Of a stretch of 36,381 nt of DNA, positions 24,371 through 31,690 are shown one piece after another. A program made the position numbers and the translations under genes. Within the stretch, counting starts at the first letter, position 1. The number at the start of each line of letters is the position of its first letter. The stretch covers positions 1 to 36,381 of the forward strand of contig CANQYL010000012.1 in assembly GCA_947628035.1 (NCBI GenBank), written 5' to 3'. The notes beneath the pieces are model-generated. The model ran no database searches. It saw nothing but the letters and a program-made list of their open reading frames with translations, and was not told where the DNA came from. This stretch comes from an uncultured Akkermansia sp. GTDB taxonomy: Bacteria > Verrucomicrobiota > Verrucomicrobiia > Verrucomicrobiales > Akkermansiaceae.

Positions 24371-25150
24371 TTATTTCTTCTCTCCATGTGAAGCCGGATG
24401 ACGAGGACGAACTCCGATGTAGTTGCGCACAGCCTTAAAGCCGGGGCGACTGACGCCCGCTGCTCTATCCCAAAAAGAACATGAGCTGCCCCCGTCCAAA
24501 TTCAGGGCGGCAGCAACACGAAAATCTCCAAAAGCTTTCTCGGTTGTGAGCCACGTCGCCAACTCCCGGAGCGTGAGTGGAGAAGTAACAGCTATGCACC
24601 ATAGCCCTGCTCCGTTCGTAGCAATAAAAGTGCGCATAGCTCGGCGAGTGCTCTCCAGTCCGGAGACTGCCTTGCCTTGCTCCACGAGAAAGGGTCCCCC
24701 CTGAATAGCTTCCCTCATACTGCGCACAGGCATACTCATGTTACGGCTGCGCTCTAAACGAATACCCTTCCCTGTATCGTACACAACGCCGGCTACCGTG
24801 AAAGAACCATAGGCCGGTGGTGAAATTGAGAAGCCCTCATGACAGACTAGGCCAATGGGCGTTCGTGCCGGATCCGTTCCGAAATACCCCCCATTGATAC
24901 CAGCCACACAGCGATGGCGGTGCATGGCCGTTTCCAACGAGCCGTAACGGGGAGTGGTCCTCCCTTCGTCAACGATACAGAGTCCCATCTCCGAATCCCG
25001 AAAAAGGTGCATTTCGATTCGCTGCTGATCAGCTCCAAGCAAGCCCAAAATACCTCCCCCTTGTGTCTTTGAATCCCGGGTAAAGGCGCGATATTCGGCC
25101 GCACACATCCCTGTGAGCAGCAATATAACAGCGATAATCCTACCTATCAC
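24371..25150 (-). CDS. Phosphodiester glycosidase (NAGPA domain), secreted
   Basis: A 259-residue protein with a short hydrophobic signal (VILLLTGMCAA) followed by a NAGPA-type domain. The conserved blocks are GINGGYF, IQGGPFLV and LNLDGGSSCSFW. The family includes the uncovering enzyme that cleaves GlcNAc-1-phosphodiesters and bacterial exopolysaccharide-linked proteins. The protein is probably periplasmic or outer-surface and may act on phosphodiester-linked sugars in the wall or in mucin. The start is GTG at 25150, with an AGGAG immediately upstream but too close to be ideal. It has its own promoter 7-35 bases upstream. It stands alone, converging on the spacer after the LysM gene. Confidence 0.85.
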   Translation of the reverse strand: MIGRIIAVILLLTGMCAAEYRAFTRDSKTQGGGILGLLGADQQRIEMHLFRDSEMGLCIVDEGRTTPRYGSLETAMHRHRCVAGINGGYFGTDPARTPIGLVCHEGFSISPPAYGSFTVAGVVYDTGKGIRLERSRNMSMPVRSMREAIQGGPFLVEQGKAVSGLESTRRAMRTFIATNGAGLWCIAVTSPLTLRELATWLTTEKAFGDFRVAAALNLDGGSSCSFWDRAAGVSRPGFKAVRNYIGVRPRHPASHGEKK

Positions 25151-25402
25151 TCCTGCACTCTACCATATTTTCCACCACAACGCAAGCCACCCCGTTCGAG
25201 CAATCGAATTTGCGTATATGCTCCCAAAGTATATGTTTCAAGAATTCATCGCCTGAGTCACATCATTACCCTTCCCGTTTCGAGCCAAGCAATTCCCGGA
25301 CGCCACATGTGCAAACAAACAGGAAAGCTGAATCTGCTAACCCTGTGCCGACAAAACGCCTTCAAAACGCATCGTCAAGGGAATAAAAGCCGTGATGCCC
25401 CA
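25151..25402 (-). other. Spacer upstream of the NAGPA gene
   Basis: A 252-base region containing the NAGPA promoter near 25157-25185 and otherwise no gene or hairpin that I can support. It also receives the end of menG transcription from the right, and no obvious intrinsic terminator is seen there. Confidence 0.4.
25157..25185 (-). promoter_or_regulatory. Promoter for the NAGPA gene
   Basis: On the minus strand TTGCGT (25185-25180) and TAGAGT (25162-25157) are 17 bases apart, with the -10 only 6 bases from the GTG start. The transcript may be nearly leaderless. Confidence 0.55.
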
Positions 25403-26110
25403 TCAACCAACCCGCAATGATGGTCGCGTTGACTTACACGATTGTTCCGCCGTATAGATAACGGCAATACCTCCACAGAGAGATAGTGAAATCGGGTTTG
25501 AATAGCCGGTACTGCGAAGCAATTGAAACATTTTCCCCTCGCGAGGGAATTGTTCAATGCTCCGTCCAAGGTACGCATACGCTCCCTTCCGGGACGTGAG
25601 CCAACCCGCCATCAGCGGCAATATGCGATGCAAATACAACCGGTACGCTTCTAAAACAATGCCTTGGGGCATGGAAAAGTCCAAAATGAGGAGGTGACCG
25701 CCCGGACTCAAAACACGACGAAACTCCCTCAGAGCTGCCGCATAGTTCTCCATGTTGCGCAGTCCGAACGCCACCGTGAGAACATCAAAACTCCCGTCTT
25801 TAAAAGGGAGCTGCATCGCATCCGCACAGATAGTTTGCTCCAAACCTCTCCGACGGGCTATTTGCAGCATGGATTCGCAAAAATCCGTGCCGACGACATC
25901 AATCTCCGGAAACTCTCGTTTGATGGAAAGAGCCAAGTCACCCGTTCCCGTTGCTACATCCAGCAAATGGACAGGCTTCCACTCAGAGATACATTCCAGC
26001 ACTCTCAAGCGCCAGAGGATATCCATCCCCAGTGAAAGCACATGATTCGCCAGCACGTAACGCTCCGCTATGGAGCTGAATAAAGAATGAACGTATCCAG
26101 AATCCGGCAT
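25403..26110 (-). CDS. menG: Demethylmenaquinone methyltransferase (UbiE/MenG)
   Basis: A 235-residue SAM-dependent methyltransferase that completes menaquinone. The family marks are present: LFSSIAERYVLANHVLSLG at the N-terminus, the SAM-binding LDVATGTGDLA (Asp51 to Asp58), GTDFCESML, and AFGLRNMENY in the middle. The C-terminal part is helix-rich, as in UbiE/MenG, with a slightly longer basic tail. It starts 9 bases after the icd stop on the same strand, so the two form an operon linking the TCA cycle and the respiratory quinone pool. UbiE in other bacteria also methylates ubiquinone precursors, so the choice between the two depends on the organism; for an Akkermansia-like host menaquinone is expected. 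Confidence 0.93.
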   Translation of the reverse strand: MPDSGYVHSLFSSIAERYVLANHVLSLGMDILWRLRVLECISEWKPVHLLDVATGTGDLALSIKREFPEIDVVGTDFCESMLQIARRRGLEQTICADAMQLPFKDGSFDVLTVAFGLRNMENYAAALREFRRVLSPGGHLLILDFSMPQGIVLEAYRLYLHRILPLMAGWLTSRKGAYAYLGRSIEQFPREGKMFQLLRSTGYSNPISLSLCGGIAVIYTAEQSCKSTRPSLRVG

Positions 26111-26119
26111 GACTCTTAC

Positions 26120-27349
26120 TTACCGTTCCATACGCACCTTGAGAGCTTCAGCAAACGCACTCGTGGAGAGTTCCGTGGCGCCGCACATCATTGAAGCCAG
26201 GTCAGCAGTGACCTGTTTATCCGCAATGGTTCGCTGAATGGCACTCTCAAGCACGTGGGCCGCCTCCTCCCAGCCGATGTAACGGAGCAGCATCTGCGCG
26301 GAAAGAAGGAAGGAGCATGGATTCACCTTATTGAGTCCGGCGAGTGAAGGTGCTGTACCATGGGTAGCTTCAAAGATTGCGTGTCCTGTATCATAATTAA
26401 TATTAGCTCCCGGAGCAATGCCTATACCACCTACCTGCGCTGCAAGAGCATCCGAACAGTAATCCCCATTCAAATTGAGTGTAGCTACTACCGAATGCTC
26501 CGCAGGGTGCAGTATAATCTCCTGCAAAAAAGCATCACAAATGCAATCCTTCATGATCATGCCATCCGGCAACTTGCGCCAAACTCCATTATCCATCCGC
26601 TGTGCTCCGAACTCGCGTTCTGCCAGTTCATAGGCCCAATCGCGAAAGGCGCCTTCTGTGAACTTCATTATATTGCCTTTGTGAACGAGAGTGACAGACG
26701 GGAGAGAATGCCGTTGTGCATATCGAATGGCGGCTCGCACAAGTCGTTCCGTCCCTTCTTTAGAGACGGGTTTGATACCGAAACCGGAAGTCATAGGGAA
26801 ACGCACCTTCGCGGCTTGCTGCGGGTAATGAGAGGAAAGCCACTCCCAAAGGGCAGCCGCCTCATCACTGCCGGCGGCAAACTCGATGCCGGCATATATA
26901 TCCTCCGTATTCTCGCGAAAGACAACCATATTGACCTTGCCCGGTTCCTTAACCGGAGTCTCTACCCCCTCGAAATACTTCACAGGGCGCACACAACAGT
27001 AAAGATCTAAATTCTGGCGGAGTGCCACGTTCAATGAGCGGATTCCCCCGCCCACGGGTGTAGTGAGAGGTCCCTTGATGCCCACTAGACACTCCCGAAA
27101 GGTCTGCACCGTCCCATCCGGTAACCATGTACCGAACTTGTCGAACGCCCTCTTCCCCGCGTATACTTCCATCCACTCCAATCGTCGGGTCTCTGAATAG
27201 GCGACTCTCACGGCCTCTTCAATGACCCCTTGAGCCGCATTCCAAATGTCCGGTCCAGAGCCATCGCCTACAACGTAAGGAATGATCGGCACATCTGTCA
27301 CACGGAGTGTCCCGTCACTCTGCATAGAAATTCGTTCCGGTTTCTTCAT
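26120..27349 (-). CDS. icd: Isocitrate dehydrogenase, E. coli-type fold, probably NAD-preferring
   Basis: A 409-residue TCA-cycle enzyme that decarboxylates isocitrate to 2-oxoglutarate. It aligns with bacterial Icd over its full length. The substrate loop [13 protein letters not shown] contains the phosphorylatable Ser105 (E. coli Ser113), [13 protein letters not shown] is present, and [21 protein letters not shown] leads to the coenzyme site. The NADP-specifying residues of E. coli (Lys344, Tyr345, Tyr391, Arg395) are Ser335, Leu336, Ala382 and Ser386 here (GTAPSLAG and VTADLASMM). This suggests reduced NADP preference. A consensus-like promoter lies about 58-86 bases upstream. The N-terminus is normal and no Shine-Dalgarno is close to the ATG. 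Confidence 0.93.
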   Translation of the reverse strand: MKKPERISMQSDGTLRVTDVPIIPYVVGDGSGPDIWNAAQGVIEEAVRVAYSETRRLEWMEVYAGKRAFDKFGTWLPDGTVQTFRECLVGIKGPLTTPVGGGIRSLNVALRQNLDLYCCVRPVKYFEGVETPVKEPGKVNMVVFRENTEDIYAGIEFAAGSDEAAALWEWLSSHYPQQAAKVRFPMTSGFGIKPVSKEGTERLVRAAIRYAQRHSLPSVTLVHKGNIMKFTEGAFRDWAYELAEREFGAQRMDNGVWRKLPDGMIMKDCICDAFLQEIILHPAEHSVVATLNLNGDYCSDALAAQVGGIGIAPGANINYDTGHAIFEATHGTAPSLAGLNKVNPCSFLLSAQMLLRYIGWEEAAHVLESAIQRTIADKQVTADLASMMCGATELSTSAFAEALKVRMER

Positions 27350-27650
27350 TTTGTATAACTTTGAAGATTAGTCCCTCTCCTTTTTTTTGCAGCTCTCATG
27401 CGTGGTATTGTATCACTTTTCTGTCATGATGGCAAGATGATCTTGTTTCGTTGCGGCTCGTTGGGTCCACGCGTCCCAACAAAAACGCTACCCCGGAGGC
27501 ACCTGACGATGACAATTTACGGTTTGATTTAGACATTAGCGTGACGGGGTCGCTGCGATCTACCTCCTCTCAAAATTAAATGATGTCGCACTTCCGACTT
27601 GACGAAATCGGAGGAGTGATGCTTTTAATAAAACGACTTTCTCAAATCTC
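27350..27650. other. Divergent spacer between icd and topB
   Basis: A 301-base spacer. It holds the leftward icd promoter. It also has a 6-bp inverted repeat GTTGGG...CCCAAC (27460-27480) without a T-run, possibly a regulatory site. A rightward TTGACG (27599-27604) with a weak -10 (TTTAAT, 27624-27629) could serve topB. A GGAGGAG (27610-27616) precedes an out-of-frame ATG at 27619, so it is not the topB ribosome site. No gene is seen. Confidence 0.4.
27407..27435 (-). promoter_or_regulatory. Promoter for icd-menG
   Basis: On the minus strand TTGCCA (27435-27430) and TACAAT (27412-27407) are 17 bases apart. The predicted leader is about 50 bases and contains an AGGAG far (about 30 bases) from the ATG, so it is unlikely to be the ribosome site. 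Confidence 0.7.
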
Positions 27651-30506
27651 ATGCCGAAACAACTCATCATTGCAGAGAAGCCGAGCGTGGCAGCCGATCT
27701 GGCTCGAGTGCTTGGGAAAAAGTATGGGAAAATGACGAAGGACGAGACTGTGGGCGGTTTCTCAAATGACAAGTTCATCGTAACCTCAGCCGTGGGTCAC
27801 CTCGTGGAACAAAAGAAGCCTCAGACGAAGGAGGGGAAGAGCTTGCCATGGAAGATGGAATATCTTCCGGTGATGCCGGAAGAAATGGAACTGGAGCCCA
27901 TAGCCCGATCTGCCGACCGCCTGAGGAAAATTTTAAAACTTGCGCGCAGCAAGGAAGTGACCTCCCTCGTCAATGCCTGCGATGCCGGTCGCGAGGGGGA
28001 GCTTATCTTTCGCAACATCGTGCGTTTCGGCGGCATCAAAAAGCCTCTCTTCCGCCTATGGATGCAGAGTATGACGGATGAGTCTATCCTCGAAGCCTGG
28101 AAAAGTCTCAGAAACAATGAAGATATGTTGGCGTTGGCGGATGCTGCGGTTTGCCGATCAGAGGCCGACTGGCTGGTTGGGTTGAACAGCACCCGTGCCC
28201 TCACTGTCCTGCAATCAGCCGCCGGCGGATTCCACGTGACCCCCACGGGGCGAGTGCAGACCCCGACCCTGGCCATATTGGCGGCACGACAGAAAGAAAC
28301 TCTCGCCTTTGAACCGGAAACCTACTACGAAGTACATGCCGAATTCCATGTCAAGGGGGGGACCTACAACGGCAAGTGGGTAGATCCTGACTTCAAACGC
28401 GATGAGACACAGTCGCAAAAAACTCGTGAGCGCATCTGGAATGCCAAGCTAGCTGCAGAAATAGCAGAGCGTTGTAGAGGCAGAGAGGCCGAAGTCCAGG
28501 AAACCAAGAAACCGGTCTCCATGCCTGCTCCCCTGCTCTTTGATCTCACCTCCCTGCAGAAAGAAGCAAGTAACCGCTTCGGTTTTTCTGCCAGTCGCAC
28601 CCTTCAACTCGCCCAGGAATGTTATGAGAAGCACAAGGTCCTCACGTACCCGCGTACGGATTCCAAATTCCTGCCGAACGATTATCTGCGCATCGCTGGT
28701 GCAACAGTACACTCCATTGCAGAACATCTTCCTGAGTACGCTCCCTTCGCCCACAGCATTTTGGAGCACAAGTCCATCCGTCCTTCCAAGCGCGTATTTG
28801 ACAGCTCCAAAGTGAGCGACCACTTTGCCATCATCCCCACCGGACGCTTTGTCAATCTCAGTGGAGATGCCGCGCGCATCTTCAACCTCGTCGTGCAGCG
28901 CTTTCTCGGCGTCTTTATGCCGAATGCCGAATATGAGGATACGGAGCGCTTAAGCATCATCTCCGGTCCGGAGACGAAAGATTGCTTTGTGACGCACGGT
29001 CGCGTGTTGCTCAATGCGGGCTGGCGCACCCTCTATTTTGCCTCCGACCGCAAGAAAAAAGATGAACTCTGCGCCGTCGAACCGGGCGAGAAAGCCGCCG
29101 TCTATGCTCTTGAAGTCGTAGAAGATCAAACGAAGCCTCCCGCAGCCTACACGGAAGCTACATTGCTTACAGCTATGGAAAACGCTGGCAAACTCGTCGA
29201 GGACGATGAACTTGCTTCCGCCATGAAGGAGCGAGGACTGGGCACTCCCGCCACGCGGGCATCTATCATTGAGGGGCTACTCGCCCAAGAATACATTGCT
29301 CGAGATGGCAAGGATCTGGTTGCCACGCGCCGGGGGATGGAACTCATCGATCTGCTTGCCAAGATCGGCATTGAAGGGCTCTCCAGTCCGGAGCTCACAG
29401 GGGAGTGGGAATACCGCCTCAAGCAGATGGAAAACGGCAAACTGAAGCGCAAGGACTTCATGCGAGACATCCGCACCTATACGCAGGACATCGTTACCTC
29501 CGTGAAGAACTATATGCAGAACGGCAAGAATCCGGATCTGCCCATTGTCTGTCCCTCTTGCGGTGAGAAGGGTCTCAGCAGCCGTGTGGATTCCGTCATT
29601 TGCCGCCACTGCAAATTCAAATTACGCCGCAACTTGGCAGGGATGAACCTTTCCGATACACTTATTGAGCAGCTCATTACTGAGGGCTCGCTCCCGGTGA
29701 TGGATGGCTTCCGCTCCAAATTCGGCAAAAACTTCCGCGCCGGTATCAAACTGATCAAACCTTCCTCCGAAAAACGCGCATGGAAAACGGAATTCTACTT
29801 TGACAAGGACGATAAAAAAGATGCCTCCGACGAAACGGATTCCCGCATCTCACTCGGTGAGGTGGAAGTACAAGGCTTCGGCAAAAAGGAGCTCTTCGAG
29901 ACGGAAAAGAATTGGGTCATCCCCGACCTGCCTAAAAAGTCCGGCAACGGGGGATTCAGCGTGGCGCGCTTCATCCTGGGGAAAGAAATCACTTCGGAGC
30001 AACTCCTCTCCATCCTCTCCACGGGAAAGAGCGAACTCATTTCCGGATTCATTTCCCAGCGCACTCAGAGACCCTTTGATGCCTTTCTTGTGCTGGATGT
30101 AGCCCGCGGCGGCGTAAGCTTTGAATTTCCTCCTCGTGAGAAGATTCGGAAAAGTTCCCCTAAAACTGGTAACGGTGAAGAAGTTGCCCCGTTGGATATC
30201 TCCAAGGCAACCGACCACGGTTCAATCCATGTAAAAGGCAAGGGGGAACACAGGCTTCTCTCTGCAGACGATGGCTGGCACGTGCAGGGGCTCTCCTATG
30301 CCAAGGGTCGCAAACCTCTCGTTATTCCACGCATGATGTGTGAAGTTGAACTCACAGCGGAGCTGGTCATTCATCTCCTCACCAAGGGCAAGAGTCCGCT
30401 CATTAAGGATTTTGTGAGCCGAAAGAGTGGCAAAAAATTCGAGGCCTATCTCGTGTTCAACTCCACTTCCGGCCGCATTTCCTACGAATTTCCGCCGAGA
30501 AAATAA
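27651..30506 (+). CDS. topB: DNA topoisomerase III (type IA, TopB-like) with three C-terminal repeats
   Basis: A 951-residue type IA topoisomerase that relaxes or decatenates DNA through a covalent tyrosine link. The Toprim domain begins QLIIAEKPSVAADLARVLG (Glu9) and contains DAGREGELI (Asp111). The active tyrosine is Tyr333 in VLTYPRTDSKF, and GLGTPATRA is the later conserved block. A single zinc finger (Cys634, Cys637, Cys651, Cys654) follows, then three copies of the topoisomerase C-terminal repeat, at about 660-720, 730-835 and 855-951. The second and third end in FEFPPRE and YEFPPRK. The length (951) exceeds E. coli TopB (653) because of the repeats. The membrane transporter gene follows after one base. 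Confidence 0.9.
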   Translation: MPKQLIIAEKPSVAADLARVLGKKYGKMTKDETVGGFSNDKFIVTSAVGHLVEQKKPQTKEGKSLPWKMEYLPVMPEEMELEPIARSADRLRKILKLARSKEVTSLVNACDAGREGELIFRNIVRFGGIKKPLFRLWMQSMTDESILEAWKSLRNNEDMLALADAAVCRSEADWLVGLNSTRALTVLQSAAGGFHVTPTGRVQTPTLAILAARQKETLAFEPETYYEVHAEFHVKGGTYNGKWVDPDFKRDETQSQKTRERIWNAKLAAEIAERCRGREAEVQETKKPVSMPAPLLFDLTSLQKEASNRFGFSASRTLQLAQECYEKHKVLTYPRTDSKFLPNDYLRIAGATVHSIAEHLPEYAPFAHSILEHKSIRPSKRVFDSSKVSDHFAIIPTGRFVNLSGDAARIFNLVVQRFLGVFMPNAEYEDTERLSIISGPETKDCFVTHGRVLLNAGWRTLYFASDRKKKDELCAVEPGEKAAVYALEVVEDQTKPPAAYTEATLLTAMENAGKLVEDDELASAMKERGLGTPATRASIIEGLLAQEYIARDGKDLVATRRGMELIDLLAKIGIEGLSSPELTGEWEYRLKQMENGKLKRKDFMRDIRTYTQDIVTSVKNYMQNGKNPDLPIVCPSCGEKGLSSRVDSVICRHCKFKLRRNLAGMNLSDTLIEQLITEGSLPVMDGFRSKFGKNFRAGIKLIKPSSEKRAWKTEFYFDKDDKKDASDETDSRISLGEVEVQGFGKKELFETEKNWVIPDLPKKSGNGGFSVARFILGKEITSEQLLSILSTGKSELISGFISQRTQRPFDAFLVLDVARGGVSFEFPPREKIRKSSPKTGNGEEVAPLDISKATDHGSIHVKGKGEHRLLSADDGWHVQGLSYAKGRKPLVIPRMMCEVELTAELVIHLLTKGKSPLIKDFVSRKSGKKFEAYLVFNSTSGRISYEFPPRK

Positions 30507-30507
30507 G

Positions 30508-31488
30508 ATGGAAACGAGCCATGCGCGCAGATTCCTGCCGGATATTTTCACCGGCGGTATTGTTTTGAGCATCTTGCTAGGACTTTTTCTGCCGTGCGGT
30601 GGATCCGTGGGTACCCTCTTTGCTTGGCTCACGGAAATAGCCATCGTGTTGCTCTTTTTCCTGTATGGAGTAAAGCTCTCGCGCCAATCCGTCATTGACG
30701 GCATTCTCCACTGGCGCTTGCAACTTCTTGTTTTGCTCTCAACGTTTGCGCTATTCCCTGTCATGGTCTGCCTCAGCCGTCCCCTGTTGGAGCAACTCGT
30801 GGGACCCGCTCTTTTCGCCGGGCTCCTCTACGTGGCATGTCTCCCATCCACCGTGCAGAGCAGTATCGCATTCACTTCCATCGCCGGGGGCAACATACCC
30901 GCCGCCGTCTGCTCCGCATCCATCTCCAGCCTCGTCGGTGTCTTTGTCACCCCCCTGCTCGTAGGAATCCTCTTCTCTACGAACGGCGGGAACGGCGCTC
31001 TTGTCGGTCTCAACGCTGTCCTCACCATCAGTTATCAGATTCTCCTCCCCTTTGTTCTCGGACAATTCGCTCAGGGCTGGCTCGGATCCTGGGCCTCTCG
31101 TCACCGCTCTCTCATCAACAACAACGATCGCCTCACCATCTGGCTCGTAGTCTATACCTCCTTTTCCTCGGCCACCGTCCAGAACTACTGGCAGCAACTC
31201 GACTTCCGCCACCTGCTGGGTCTCATCGCCGCCTCTCTCCTCCTACTTGTAGTTATTCAGAGTCTCATCTGGGTTACCTGTCGATTCCTCCATTTTGGTC
31301 AAGTAGACTCCATCACCATCCTTTTCTGCGGCTCGAAAAAAAGTCTTGCCGTGGGCGCTCCCATGATGCTCGCTATCTTCGATTATGCAGACAATAACCT
31401 GCTGCTTCCTCTCATGGTTTTCCACCAAGTGCAACTCATGGTCTGCGCCCGACTTGCTGCCAGATGGCATAAACATATCGGCGAGTGA
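30508..31488 (+). CDS. Bile acid:sodium symporter-like transporter (SBF/YfeH type)
   Basis: A 326-residue polytopic membrane protein with about nine to ten hydrophobic segments. Motifs of the SBF-like (YfeH) family appear: FLYGVKLSRQSVIDGI, CLPSTVQSSIAFTSIAGGN with the following AAVCSASISSLVGVFVTP, and FCGSKKSLAVGAPMM. Family members are thought to move organic anions with sodium, but the substrate is unassigned. The ATG at 30508 starts just 1 base after the topB stop, so expression is probably linked to topB, although no functional connection is known. An in-frame extension inside topB is not needed. Confidence 0.85.
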   Translation: METSHARRFLPDIFTGGIVLSILLGLFLPCGGSVGTLFAWLTEIAIVLLFFLYGVKLSRQSVIDGILHWRLQLLVLLSTFALFPVMVCLSRPLLEQLVGPALFAGLLYVACLPSTVQSSIAFTSIAGGNIPAAVCSASISSLVGVFVTPLLVGILFSTNGGNGALVGLNAVLTISYQILLPFVLGQFAQGWLGSWASRHRSLINNNDRLTIWLVVYTSFSSATVQNYWQQLDFRHLLGLIAASLLLLVVIQSLIWVTCRFLHFGQVDSITILFCGSKKSLAVGAPMMLAIFDYADNNLLLPLMVFHQVQLMVCARLAARWHKHIGE

Positions 31489-31690
31489 ATATATGAAGCA
31501 AATCACTTCACGTCTCTCCGGCGACAACAAACAGGAAACCGTTACCCTCTCGCCACACTATCAAACGGGAATTTGTGTGCTGAACAATCACTCCAACATA
31601 ACTCGAAACGAATGGAGTGGCTGAGATTCACCTGTTTGCTGTGGCTTGAAATGGTGCAGGGAGTTTGCTATAATGCGAGAAGCTTAGAAT
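31489..31690 (+). other. Spacer upstream of ligA
   Basis: This 202-base spacer contains the ligA promoter and a 7-bp inverted repeat CACTCCA/TGGAGTG (31589-31619) with no T-run. A 43-codon open frame from an ATG at 31494 ends at 31624. It lacks a ribosome site and resembles nothing I know, so it is not called. Confidence 0.35.
31646..31674 (+). promoter_or_regulatory. Promoter for ligA-pfkB
   Basis: TTGAAA (31646-31651) and a consensus TATAAT (31669-31674) are 17 bases apart. The start near 31681 gives a leader of only about 10 bases before the ligA ATG at 31691. Confidence 0.75.

Noticed and set aside
27460-27480. Inverted repeat GTTGGG...CCCAAC as a terminator
   Set aside because: There is no T-run on either strand, and the stem is only 6 bp between divergent genes.
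31494-31624. 43-codon frame before ligA
   Set aside because: It has no ribosome site, no recognised features and no promoter directly upstream.
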